Assembly (NCBI GenBank): GCA_039715055.1
Contig: JBDLID010000042.1
Span: forward strand, 1 to 22,980
Direction of reading: 5' to 3'
DNA from: JBDLID01 sp039715055
GTDB lineage: Bacteria; Desulfobacterota; Desulfobulbia; Desulfobulbales; Desulfocapsaceae
Length of the DNA stretch: 22,980 nucleotides
Made by a program: the position numbers and the translations under genes. The notes below the pieces were generated by a model. That model was not told where the DNA came from, made no database searches, and worked only from the letters and a program-made list of their open reading frames with translations. Positions 1 through 7,145 of the stretch are shown one piece after another; position 1 is the first letter of the stretch, and every line of letters begins with the position of its first letter.

Positions 1-616
1 GGTTTCTCTTGGCTGCGGTGATCTCATTGGCTACGGCCATCTCCGCCTGGCGCTTGATATCATCGGCTGCCTTTTCGGCCCGCTCAATGATCTTGGTCTT
101 TTCAATCTCTGCCTGGGCAATGGCCTTTTCAACCACACCGTCAATATCCTTTTCAACCGTTACCAGTTTGGCAGAGAACTCCTCGTAAGAACGTTCGGCA
201 TCATCCTTCTTGGACTCAAGCTCCTCAATCTCTTCCTGGATCTGACGACGACGACCGGAAAGTCCGCCCGCTATTGGTTTGGCACCGAACTTAACCAGGA
301 TGATCATCAGGGCGGCAAAGTTGACCACCCGCCAGAACAGATCTTTCAGTTTCTCTGGAGAGAGACTGTCTCCATGATGGACGGCCTCGCCGTGTTCGTC
401 GGCTGCTGCGTGAGTGTCCGCTGCGTGTGGATCTGCACCGTGACTGTCTGCTGCCTGATGGCTGTCGACATGGGTCGCAGCAGCTGCATGATCAGCTGCA
501 GGTTCGGCAGGGGCATCGTGTCCGCCTGCCGCCCATACATTTCCTAGCGCCAGAGTCAACCAAAGTGAAGCTGCAACCAGCACACTTTTTCCGGCAATTC
601 GCTTTACCCCACTCAT
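1..616 (-). CDS. atpF: ATP synthase F0 subunit b (C-terminus cut by window edge)
   Basis: Peripheral-stalk b subunit of F1Fo ATP synthase, linking the membrane part to F1. The 205 visible residues show a signal-peptide-like N-terminus (1-29, ending NVWA), a His/Asp/Ala-rich stretch (about 33-83 with ten histidines), one membrane segment (about 93-112, beginning LFWRVVNFAALM), and a long charged helix rich in Glu, Lys and Ala typical of the b dimer. The start ATG is preceded by AAGGAGT at good spacing, and the gene begins one base after the stop of the upstream b' gene, so the two are translationally close. The reading frame runs off the left edge, so the C-terminus and the likely next genes (delta, alpha, gamma, beta, epsilon) are outside the window. 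The signal peptide on b is known from Desulfobacterota; the long His-rich segment is unusual to me. Confidence 0.9.
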   Translation of the reverse strand, partial: MSGVKRIAGKSVLVAASLWLTLALGNVWAAGGHDAPAEPAADHAAAATHVDSHQAADSHGADPHAADTHAAADEHGEAVHHGDSLSPEKLKDLFWRVVNFAALMIILVKFGAKPIAGGLSGRRRQIQEEIEELESKKDDAERSYEEFSAKLVTVEKDIDGVVEKAIAQAEIEKTKIIERAEKAADDIKRQAEMAVANEITAAKRN

Positions 617-617
617 T

Positions 618-1043
618 TTAGAGACTCCTTCCCAGAATTTTTCCGGCCATGGCTGTGGCAAAATCATCAAGATTTCCCTGGAGGGCTTTTTCGGCACTGC
701 CGATCTCCGTCCGAACCTCAGTCAGCTGCTTCTCTTTCATCTCATCCGCCTCAGCCTTGATGGCGGCAAGCTTCTCATCACCGGCTGCCGATGCCGAGGA
801 ACGGGCAGAGTCCAGAGCGGCTTTTGCCTTACCGGAAGCCTTGGCCATCTTTGCATCGACCTCTTCCTGCCGGCGGCGCGCATTTTCCTCAAGCGTGGCG
901 ATATCATCCTGCATAGACTGCAGGCGTTCAGCCCGCTCTCTTAAAACCCTTCTCACCGGCTTGTAAATGATACCGTTCAGAACAAACATGAGTATAACAA
1001 TGTTCACCATCTGAATGACCAAGGTGATATCCATCGTAATCAT
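618..1043 (-). CDS. atpF': ATP synthase F0 subunit b' (second b-type subunit)
   Basis: 141-residue b-type stalk subunit. Residues about 8-27 form one membrane helix, followed by the family's IYKPVRRVLRERAERL-type junction and a long Ala/Glu/Lys helix with heptad-like spacing. It lacks the signal peptide and His-rich part seen in the next gene, so the two are paralogues that probably make a b/b' heterodimer in the peripheral stalk. The start ATG has AGGAG nine bases upstream; a second in-frame ATG lies three codons later and cannot be excluded. It is the first gene of the operon seen here: the promoter at 1144-1172 lies just upstream, and atpF follows after one base. Subunits a and c are not next to it, as is common in this group, where they sit in a separate operon. 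Confidence 0.9.
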   Translation of the reverse strand: MITMDITLVIQMVNIVILMFVLNGIIYKPVRRVLRERAERLQSMQDDIATLEENARRRQEEVDAKMAKASGKAKAALDSARSSASAAGDEKLAAIKAEADEMKEKQLTEVRTEIGSAEKALQGNLDDFATAMAGKILGRSL

Positions 1044-1075
1044 TTTTATGCGCTCCTGATTAGCTAAGATAACTT

Positions 1076-1148
1076 AAAAAACCGATTCGCCAGTGAATGG
1101 CGACTCACTCATAAATGAATGGCGGTTCACAATCCGAAATCCGGTTTT
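1076..1148 (-). terminator. Imperfect hairpin with T6 tail between alaS and the atp genes
   Basis: On the minus strand AAAACCG (1142-1148) can pair with CGGTTTT, and the right arm runs into six T (1076-1081). Inside lies a smaller perfect hairpin, CGCCA-gtgaa-TGGCG on the plus strand (1088-1102). This resembles an intrinsic terminator for transcripts coming from alaS. The left arm overlaps the -10 box of the atp promoter, so transcripts made from that promoter would lack it. Confidence 0.35.
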
Positions 1149-1172
1149 ACCTTAAAACAGTTTCGCTGTCAA
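1144..1172 (-). promoter_or_regulatory. Sigma70-type promoter of the atp operon
   Basis: On the minus strand a perfect -35 TTGACA (1167-1172) is followed after 17 bases by TAAAAC (1144-1149, four of six matches to TATAAT). Transcription would begin near 1137, giving a leader of about 95 bases before the b' start codon. No start site has been mapped; the assignment rests on consensus and spacing. Confidence 0.6.
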
Positions 1173-1252
1173 CGATTTTATCCCATTTGTTCATAACTCG
1201 ATTTGGCTCTATTTGTGAACAGAATCAAGGGGTAAAAATAACAGCAACCTTT

Positions 1253-1277
1253 TTAAGCGAAAAATTAAGCGCTTAAT
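1253..1277 (-). terminator. Palindrome over the alaS stop codon, possible weak terminator
   Basis: ATTAAGCGCTTAAT (1264-1277) is a perfect palindrome that contains the alaS stop codon. On the minus strand it runs into a short T stretch and then CGCTTAA (1253-1259), giving an alternative stem with TTAAGCG at 1270-1276. The stem is short and AT-rich, so a terminator role is uncertain. Confidence 0.25.
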
Positions 1278-3913
1278 AAGTTTCTAACAATTTCAGGCAC
1301 CGCCTCAACTGCCTCAGACAATTTATCCGGCATGTTTCCACCGGCCTGTGCCATGTCAGGTCGACCGCCGCCTTTGCCTCCGACAATGGCCGCCACCCGG
1401 TTGACTATTTCCCCGGCTTTGATTGTTTTCGTCAAGTCTTTTGACACCAGTGCCAGCAGGGCTACCTTGTCGTCAACAACACCACCGAGAACCGCAACAC
1501 CGGAGTCCATGGAGTCCCGAACCTTGTCGCCGATCTCACGAAGGGTTTTGGCACTGTCAAGAGGTACAGCGGCGGCGGCCACTTTGATCCCCTCCACATC
1601 AGTTGCTCCACTGATAATTTCATCCAGACCACCGGATGCCAGCCGGGTTGTCAGCTCCATGACCTGTTTTTCCAACCCCTTGTTGTCTGCCAGAAGAGTG
1701 GTCACCTTGTCCTTCAACCCGTCAGCTTGCGTTGACAGAGCCTCGCAGAGCTCATTTTCACGGGCCGCAAGCGCCTGTAGATGCGCATAAGCCGAACGAC
1801 CGGTGAGGGCCTCAATGCGGCGCACGCCGGAAGCAATACCGGCCTCTGAAATAATCTTGAACAGACCTATGGCACCGGTGGAATGAACATGGGTACCACC
1901 GCACAGTTCCATGGAAAAACCAGGAACCGTAACCACCCGCACCTCATCACCGTACTTCTCACCAAACAGGGCAGTGGCACCCTGGGCAACAGCCTCATCC
2001 CTGGTGAGAAACGCAGTATCAAGCTCCTGGTTGCTCAGCACCACTTCCATAACTCTTTTTTCAATGCGGCCAATCTCCTCTGCGCTCAACGGGGAAAAAT
2101 GGGTAAAGTCAAAACGAAGGCGGTCAGGCCCGACCAGTGAGCCGGCCTGCTTGATGTGGTCGCCGAGGACTTCTTTCATGGCCGCCTGAAGGAGATGGGT
2201 AGCGCTGTGATTGGCCTCGGTTGCCCTGCGTTCGTCGGCAGTAACTGCGAGGTTGACACTTTCACCTTTTGATAACCGACCGTTTGTCACTTGAACCTGA
2301 TGAAGAATAATCCCTTCAGCCGGTGAAATAGTACCGGACACCGCAGCACTGCCGCCGTCCCACTCAACCTGACCGACATCACCAACCTGACCTCCGGATT
2401 CGGCATAGAAGGGGGTGGATGAAACAAATATCCGCCCGGACTCGCCTGCTGCCAGAGACTCAACTGCCAGTCCGTCCTCACCGAGGACAGCCACAACCCT
2501 GGTCTCTCCATCGAGGTGTTCGTAGCCAGTGAACTCACTGCGTTCACCAGATTGTTCAATCTCTTTTACACCCTCTTCCTTCAGTTTGACATTTTCCCCT
2601 TTCCAGGAAGCCCGGGACTGGGCACGCTGCCTCTCCATTGCCTGCTCAAAGCCCTGCTCATCAAATGCAATACCCTTTTCCAATGAAATATCACGGACGA
2701 TATCAACCGGAAAACCAAATGTGTCATAGAGTTTGAAGATGAAATCTCCGGAGATGGTGGATTCACTGGAGTCAGCAACCCGTTCGATCTCTTCATCAAG
2801 AAGTCCCAGGCCATGCTCCAGGGTCTCGCGAAAACGCTCCTCCTCGTTGGTGACCACCTTTTCAAGGAGTTCGCTGATATCTCTCAGCTGAGGATAGGCA
2901 TCGGCCATATCATCGACTACCACCTTACAGATGGTGTGCATAAACAACTTTTTCAGGCCGAGGTTACGGCCGTAGCGGATAGCCCGCCGCATGACGCGCC
3001 TGAGCACATAGCCCCTGCCTTCATTTGAGGGAAGGACGCCATCGGAAACAAGGAAGGTGGCCGCCCGGCAATGATCGGCAATGACCCGCATGGCAGTGGT
3101 GTCTGAGCCCTTTTCTCCATAGCGGCAGCCGGAGAGTTTCTCAAGGGCCTCAACCACTGGAGTGAACAGATCGGAATCGTAGTTATTGAGCTTGCCCTGG
3201 AGAACGGCAGCAACCCGTTCAAGGCCCATGCCGGTATCAATACTTGGCTTGGGCAGCGGTGTCATGGTTCCGTCCTCACTGCGATTAAACTGCATGAAGA
3301 CCAGGTTCCATAACTCAAGAAAACGATCACAATCGCAGCCTACCGCACAGTCCGGCCGATCACAGCCCGCCTCAGGCCCCTGATCGATATGAATCTCGGA
3401 ACACGGTCCGCAGGGACCGGTATCGCCCATGGCCCAGAAATTGTCTTTTTCGTCAAGCCGGACGATTCTTCCCTTGGGCAGTCCCTCGATCTTTTCCCAG
3501 AGCTCAAAAGCCTCATCATCATCCTCGAAAACAGAAACCCACAGCTGGTCGGCAGGAAGGCCCAGTTCATCAACCAGGAACTCCCAGGCATAATCAATGG
3601 CCTCTTTCTTGAAGTAGTCGCCAAAGGAGAAGTTGCCGAGCATCTCAAAAAACGTGTGGTGCCGCGCGGTATAACCGACATTTTCAAGATCATTATGCTT
3701 ACCGCCTGCCCGCACACATCGCTGGGAGGTGACAGCCCGGTTGTAGTCCCGTTTGTCTTCTCCCATGAACACCGTTTTGAACTGTACCATTCCGGCATTG
3801 GTAAAAAGAAGAGTGGGGTCATCCTGAGGGACCAGAGATGAACTCTCGATCACGGCATGATCATGTCTGGCAAAGTAGTCTAGAAATCTTTTGCGAATTT
3901 CGTTTCCGTTCAT
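1265..3913 (-). CDS. alaS: Alanyl-tRNA synthetase
   Basis: Charges tRNA-Ala with alanine in the cytosol and removes mischarged Ser and Gly. The 882 residues match the usual bacterial length and order: class II catalytic domain from the start (GNEIRKRFLDYF, then GPCSEIHID), tRNA-binding helical region, editing domain with the zinc ligands HSATH (H569, H573) and CGGTH (C671, H675), and a C-terminal DHHA1/C-Ala region ending in GGKGGGRPDMAQAGG. I chose the MNGNEIRKR start because family members begin there; the frame stays open 39 codons further upstream, but that part reads through an inverted repeat. No clear Shine-Dalgarno precedes the chosen ATG, which is odd for a housekeeping gene, and the foldback element 3932-4097 ends only about 18 bases upstream, so leader RNA structure may affect its translation. 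Confidence 0.96.
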   Translation of the reverse strand: MNGNEIRKRFLDYFARHDHAVIESSSLVPQDDPTLLFTNAGMVQFKTVFMGEDKRDYNRAVTSQRCVRAGGKHNDLENVGYTARHHTFFEMLGNFSFGDYFKKEAIDYAWEFLVDELGLPADQLWVSVFEDDDEAFELWEKIEGLPKGRIVRLDEKDNFWAMGDTGPCGPCSEIHIDQGPEAGCDRPDCAVGCDCDRFLELWNLVFMQFNRSEDGTMTPLPKPSIDTGMGLERVAAVLQGKLNNYDSDLFTPVVEALEKLSGCRYGEKGSDTTAMRVIADHCRAATFLVSDGVLPSNEGRGYVLRRVMRRAIRYGRNLGLKKLFMHTICKVVVDDMADAYPQLRDISELLEKVVTNEEERFRETLEHGLGLLDEEIERVADSSESTISGDFIFKLYDTFGFPVDIVRDISLEKGIAFDEQGFEQAMERQRAQSRASWKGENVKLKEEGVKEIEQSGERSEFTGYEHLDGETRVVAVLGEDGLAVESLAAGESGRIFVSSTPFYAESGGQVGDVGQVEWDGGSAAVSGTISPAEGIILHQVQVTNGRLSKGESVNLAVTADERRATEANHSATHLLQAAMKEVLGDHIKQAGSLVGPDRLRFDFTHFSPLSAEEIGRIEKRVMEVVLSNQELDTAFLTRDEAVAQGATALFGEKYGDEVRVVTVPGFSMELCGGTHVHSTGAIGLFKIISEAGIASGVRRIEALTGRSAYAHLQALAARENELCEALSTQADGLKDKVTTLLADNKGLEKQVMELTTRLASGGLDEIISGATDVEGIKVAAAAVPLDSAKTLREIGDKVRDSMDSGVAVLGGVVDDKVALLALVSKDLTKTIKAGEIVNRVAAIVGGKGGGRPDMAQAGGNMPDKLSEAVEAVPEIVRNLLSA

Positions 3914-3931
3914 GGGATTAGAAATAGTGTT

Positions 3932-4097
3932 AAGTTTGATGGCGTCGTAAAAACTCTTCATCTCCTTCGTTGCTGTGAATTTTCTATCATCGCGACATAC
4001 ATCAGTACGCCGCGATGATAGAAAATTCACGCGCCTCGGTTATAAAGTTTTTTACTTAGCCATATGAGTTTTTGCTTTTTACAAAACCATCAAGTTT
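3932..4097. repeat. Foldback (palindromic) repeat element in the alaS leader
   Basis: The core is a perfect 20-bp inverted repeat: GTGAATTTTCTATCATCGCG at 3975-3994 and its exact complement at 4011-4030, separated by 16 bases. Outer arms pair imperfectly: AAGTTTGATGG at 3932-3942 with CCATCAAGTTT at 4087-4097 (9 of 11), and GTAAAAACTC at 3947-3956 with GAGTTTTT at 4066-4073. Read on the minus strand, the core is flanked by CGAGGCGC (4031-4038) and CAACGAAG (3965-3972). The same two flanking motifs occur in the element at 22621-22761. There is no coding capacity for a transposase, so if mobile it would depend on a helper in trans. Confidence 0.7.
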
Positions 4098-4161
4098 GAA
4101 GGGTAGCCTGAAGTATTTGATATCAGGCAGGCTATCCCGTAACACTTGACCCTTAAAGCTT
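4092..4161. other. Nested dyads between the hydrolase gene and alaS
   Basis: Two overlapping inverted repeats: inner GGGTAGCCTG (4101-4110) with CAGGCTATCCC (4128-4138), one bulged base; outer AAGTTTGAAGGGT (4092-4104) with ACCCTTAAAGCTT (4149-4161), 11 of 13 pairs. They share the GGGT and so could be mutually exclusive. There is no T-run for a standard terminator. It may end the hydrolase transcript or structure the alaS leader. Confidence 0.4.
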
Positions 4162-4171
4162 ACAACTGTTT

Positions 4172-4729
4172 CTACAAAATATGGGGCAGCATTGCTTTGA
4201 ACTCGGCTGTTCCGGCACGACCGAGAAGTTCATAGATAATCATCTCTGCCGGGCCTACAATACAGCCGGCCTGCTCAAGACGCCGCAACCCAAGTTCATG
4301 ATTAAGTGGTGAGCGTGAAGACACGCCATCACCAACCACCCAGGGAGTCAACCCCATATCAAGCAGGGACATGGCGGTCTGATAGACGCAGATATGGGTC
4401 TCCACACCGGCAAGTATCACGGTGCTTACGGTTTCCGGCAGACTGGTCAGAAACTTACCGGTCTCCTCACTTCCAAGAGCGCTGAAGCTGGTCTTGTCAA
4501 AACAGGCGACACCAGCCATTTTTTTCTCAATCTCCTCAACATAAGGCCCAAGTCCTTTTTTATACTGGGTGTTGCCGAAAACGGGCAGATTGAGAACCCC
4601 GGCACATTCGATGACCTGGCCCATGGCCTGCACCACCCGATCCGCCTCATGGATATGATTCATGAGACTGGCCTGAGGGTCAATAATCTGAACACAACAC
4701 TGTCTGGGTTTGAGTAATCGTCTGGTCAT
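4172..4729 (-). CDS. Isochorismatase-like cysteine hydrolase (YcaC type)
   Basis: 185-residue member of the isochorismatase-like fold. The three catalytic positions of the family are visible: Asp17 in CVQIIDPQ, Lys79 in CFDKTSFSA and Cys114 in GVETHICVYQTA. The short length and absence of extra domains fit the YcaC/nicotinamidase-like hydrolases rather than EntB. The substrate cannot be told from sequence; amidase or isochorismate-type cleavage are both possible. The start is the ATG of MTRRLLKPR; the frame continues upstream into a terminator hairpin, so a longer start is unlikely. No strong Shine-Dalgarno is seen. It lies alone between the symporter terminator and the alaS leader, with nothing nearby that suggests a pathway. 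Confidence 0.8.
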   Translation of the reverse strand: MTRRLLKPRQCCVQIIDPQASLMNHIHEADRVVQAMGQVIECAGVLNLPVFGNTQYKKGLGPYVEEIEKKMAGVACFDKTSFSALGSEETGKFLTSLPETVSTVILAGVETHICVYQTAMSLLDMGLTPWVVGDGVSSRSPLNHELGLRRLEQAGCIVGPAEMIIYELLGRAGTAEFKAMLPHIL

Positions 4730-4829
4730 GATGATCTGGCTGTTTTTGTTTCTCCCTGACAGGTCCATCCCATATCGAAGGCAGGGGCAGGCCTGCCCTG
4801 CCGGCTGCACTCGTCCAGCGATTATCCTT

Positions 4830-4870
4830 AAAACAAAAAAACGCATCCGTAAAGACATACGGATGCGTTT
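4830..4870 (-). terminator. Intrinsic terminator after the symporter gene
   Basis: Perfect 12-bp stem AAACGCATCCGT (4839-4850) and ACGGATGCGTTT (4859-4870) around an 8-base loop. On the minus strand the stem runs into seven T and then GTTTT, giving a strong terminator for the acetate operon. The plus strand also carries a short T5 tail, so it may work in both directions. Confidence 0.9.
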
Positions 4871-4906
4871 TTCCTGCTCAGAAGAGCAGTTTGATTGAAT
4901 CAGGAC

Positions 4907-6667
4907 TTAGTGATCCTGGGGCACTCCTGCACCACCGGGAATACGAATGTCCTCAACCAGATGCTGGATATGCTCGGGCGGAGCCTTGGTGACTGCGGAT
5001 ACAGACAGGGCAACAGCAAAGTTAATCGCCGCGCCAACAGCACCAAAGGAACCGGGTGAGATACCGAACAGCCAGTTATCCGGAGTATCCGGAAGCATGG
5101 CAGTACTCTTGATAAAGAGCCAGCCCTTGAACCAGAAGATGTAGACCAGGGTAGTACCGAGACCAGCCAGCATACCAAGTACCGCGCCGGTGTTATTCAC
5201 CCGCTTGGCAAAGATCCCCATCATCAGGGCAGGAAAGATGGAAGACGCTGCCAGACCAAAGGCCAGGGCAACAACCTGGGCCGCGAATCCTGGAGGATTA
5301 AGGCCAAGCCAGCCAGCTACACAGATGGCACCGGCCATGGCAATACGTCCAGCCAGCAACTCGGTCTTATCATCGATATCCTTGGCAATAATACCCTTGA
5401 CGATATCATGGGAAATTGCTGAAGAGATGGCGAGCAGCAGACCGGCAGCAGTAGAGAGAGCTGCGGCAATACCACCGGCGGCAACGAGAGCAATAACCCA
5501 GTTGGGAAGCTTGGCAATCTCAGGGTTGGCAAGAACCATGATATCACGGTCAACTTTTACCATCTCATTTTTAATGGATTTATCATGGAAATTCTTACCG
5601 ACATACTGGATACGTCCGTCACCGTTCTTGTCTTCAAACTTGAGCAGTCCGGTCTTTTCCCAGTTTTTAAACCAGGTCGGGCGCTTCTCATACTCAAGGT
5701 TCTGAGAGACATCGGTACCGGTGCTGTCGCCCTGAATGGTATCAATCAGGTTGAAGCGGGCCATGGCACCAACAGCCGGAGCTGTGGTGTAGAGGATGGC
5801 GATAAAGACCAGGGCCCAGCCAGCTGAAGAACGCGCATCTTTTACCTTGGGTACGGTAAAGAAACGGGTAATAACATGGGGCAGGCCGGCGGTACCGATC
5901 ATCAGCGACATGGTCAGTAGAAACATATTAACCGTTGATCCCTTCTGGGCCGTATAAGCGGCAAATCCCAGATCTTTCAGCACCATATCCATCTTGTCCA
6001 GCATGTAGGTTTCACTGCCGTTCATGGTGGAACCAAGACCGAGCTGGGGCAGAGGATTTCCGGTGAGCTGCAGGGAGATAAAGACAGCCGGGACGGTGTA
6101 GGCAAAAATGAGGACACAGTACTGGGCAATCTGAGTGTAAGTTACACCTTTCATACCACCAAGTACGGCGTAGATAAAAACAATCACCATACCGATAATC
6201 AGACCTGTCTCAAAGGGAAGCTCCAGGAAACGGGAAAAGGCAACACCGATACCTTTCATCTGGCCGATAACGTAGGTCAGGGAGGCGACGATGAGACAGA
6301 TAACGGCAACCACCCGGGCGGTCTGTGAATAAAAACGGTCACCGATGAACTCCGGCACGGTGAATTTACCATACTTTCGCAGATAGGGGGCAAGGAGCAT
6401 GGCCAGCAGGCAATAGCCGCCGGTCCAGCCCATCAGGTAGACAGAAGCGTCATAGCCCTTAAAGGCAATGAGGCCGGCCATGGAAATAAATGACGCTGCA
6501 GACATCCAGTCAGCACCGGTGGCCATACCGTTAAGCACGGGGTGAACGCCTTTTCCGGCAACATAAAACTCACCGGTGGTAGAGGCCCGTGCCTTGATGG
6601 CAATATAGATGTAGAGGGCAAAGGTTGCCCCGACTACAAGATACGTCATTAATTGAAGATTTGTCAT
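4907..6667 (-). CDS. Sodium:solute symporter, VC_2705 (ActP-like) subfamily
   Basis: 586-residue SSS-family permease, probably taking up acetate or a related monocarboxylate with a cation. About 13 hydrophobic segments are visible, with family signatures GADWMSAASFISMAG near residue 55, GGMKGVTYTQIAQY near 170 and GTAGLPHVITRFFTV near 260. The hydrophilic loop at roughly 305-380 holds DKNGDGRI (starting at D346), an EF-hand-like pattern. AGGAGG stands a few bases before the ATG. The gene follows the DUF4212 small subunit by 11 bases and belongs to the acs-linked block; that pairing is the standard arrangement for this subfamily and is the main reason for assigning acetate. ActP itself is a related alternative, but ActP is paired with a YjcH-type protein, not DUF4212. 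Confidence 0.9.
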   Translation of the reverse strand: MTNLQLMTYLVVGATFALYIYIAIKARASTTGEFYVAGKGVHPVLNGMATGADWMSAASFISMAGLIAFKGYDASVYLMGWTGGYCLLAMLLAPYLRKYGKFTVPEFIGDRFYSQTARVVAVICLIVASLTYVIGQMKGIGVAFSRFLELPFETGLIIGMVIVFIYAVLGGMKGVTYTQIAQYCVLIFAYTVPAVFISLQLTGNPLPQLGLGSTMNGSETYMLDKMDMVLKDLGFAAYTAQKGSTVNMFLLTMSLMIGTAGLPHVITRFFTVPKVKDARSSAGWALVFIAILYTTAPAVGAMARFNLIDTIQGDSTGTDVSQNLEYEKRPTWFKNWEKTGLLKFEDKNGDGRIQYVGKNFHDKSIKNEMVKVDRDIMVLANPEIAKLPNWVIALVAAGGIAAALSTAAGLLLAISSAISHDIVKGIIAKDIDDKTELLAGRIAMAGAICVAGWLGLNPPGFAAQVVALAFGLAASSIFPALMMGIFAKRVNNTGAVLGMLAGLGTTLVYIFWFKGWLFIKSTAMLPDTPDNWLFGISPGSFGAVGAAINFAVALSVSAVTKAPPEHIQHLVEDIRIPGGAGVPQDH

Positions 6668-6678
6668 TTCTACTCCTC

Positions 6679-6933
6679 CTATTTCTCTTCGACGTCGAAT
6701 TTTTTATCAAGCTGATTCATACGCCAGGCGTAGAAAAAAATCAGGGCCACAAAGGTGTAGATTGATCCCTGCTGGGCAAACCAGAACCCCAGTGGATAAC
6801 CACCTAAAATAGTGATGCTGTTCAACTGCTGGGCAAATAAAATGCCGCACCCGAATGAAACAATAAACCAGACGACAATACAGCCGATAACGAGTCGGAT
6901 GTTTGCCTGCCAGTACTGTTGGGCATTAGTCAT
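6679..6933 (-). CDS. Sodium/solute symporter small subunit (DUF4212)
   Basis: 84-residue inner-membrane protein with two transmembrane helices (about 14-36 and 48-72) and a charged cytoplasmic tail. Its MTNAQQYWQANIRL start and the WRMNQLDKKF end are typical of the DUF4212 family, which is found next to VC_2705-type symporters and is thought to be their accessory subunit. A strong Shine-Dalgarno (AAAGGAGGAG) precedes the ATG, and a consensus promoter lies about 70 bases upstream, so the pair can be made independently of acs. The role is inferred from conserved gene neighbourhood; no biochemical function is evident in the sequence. Confidence 0.9.
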   Translation of the reverse strand: MTNAQQYWQANIRLVIGCIVVWFIVSFGCGILFAQQLNSITILGGYPLGFWFAQQGSIYTFVALIFFYAWRMNQLDKKFDVEEK

Positions 6934-7004
6934 AATCTTCTCCTCCTTTCTTTAGTGATACAAAATGGTTTTCACTTTTCCTGATCAAAAGAATCAGGCC
7001 TACT

Positions 7005-7033
7005 TATATACCAAGCTGTCAACTCACTGTCAA
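7005..7033 (-). promoter_or_regulatory. Strong sigma70-type promoter for the symporter genes
   Basis: On the minus strand TTGACA (7028-7033), 17 bases, then TATATA (7005-7010), close to consensus. TTGACAG is repeated 11 bases further on inside the spacer. A small hairpin, CCTGAT/ATCAGG (6980-6985 and 6993-6998), lies at the start of the predicted leader. Confidence 0.7.
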
Positions 7034-7145
7034 CGCTGGAAAACATTGGCATAACGCCATATTAGTAACGGAAATCACTACAAACAGGTCTGCAACTGAC
7101 TCCTATTCTCTCTTACCAACTATCACCTTGGAATCACCTGTTTTT

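Noticed and set aside
3914..4030. Longer N-terminus for alaS (39 extra codons)
   Set aside because: It would encode the arms of an inverted repeat, and alanyl-tRNA synthetases start at the GNEIR segment. A GGAG inside the repeat touches the upstream ATG with no spacing.
3914..4171. T-box or other tRNA-sensing leader before alaS
   Set aside because: The region has strong hairpins, but I see no T-box sequence and no antiterminator/terminator pair; the hairpins are better explained as a foldback repeat and a nested dyad.
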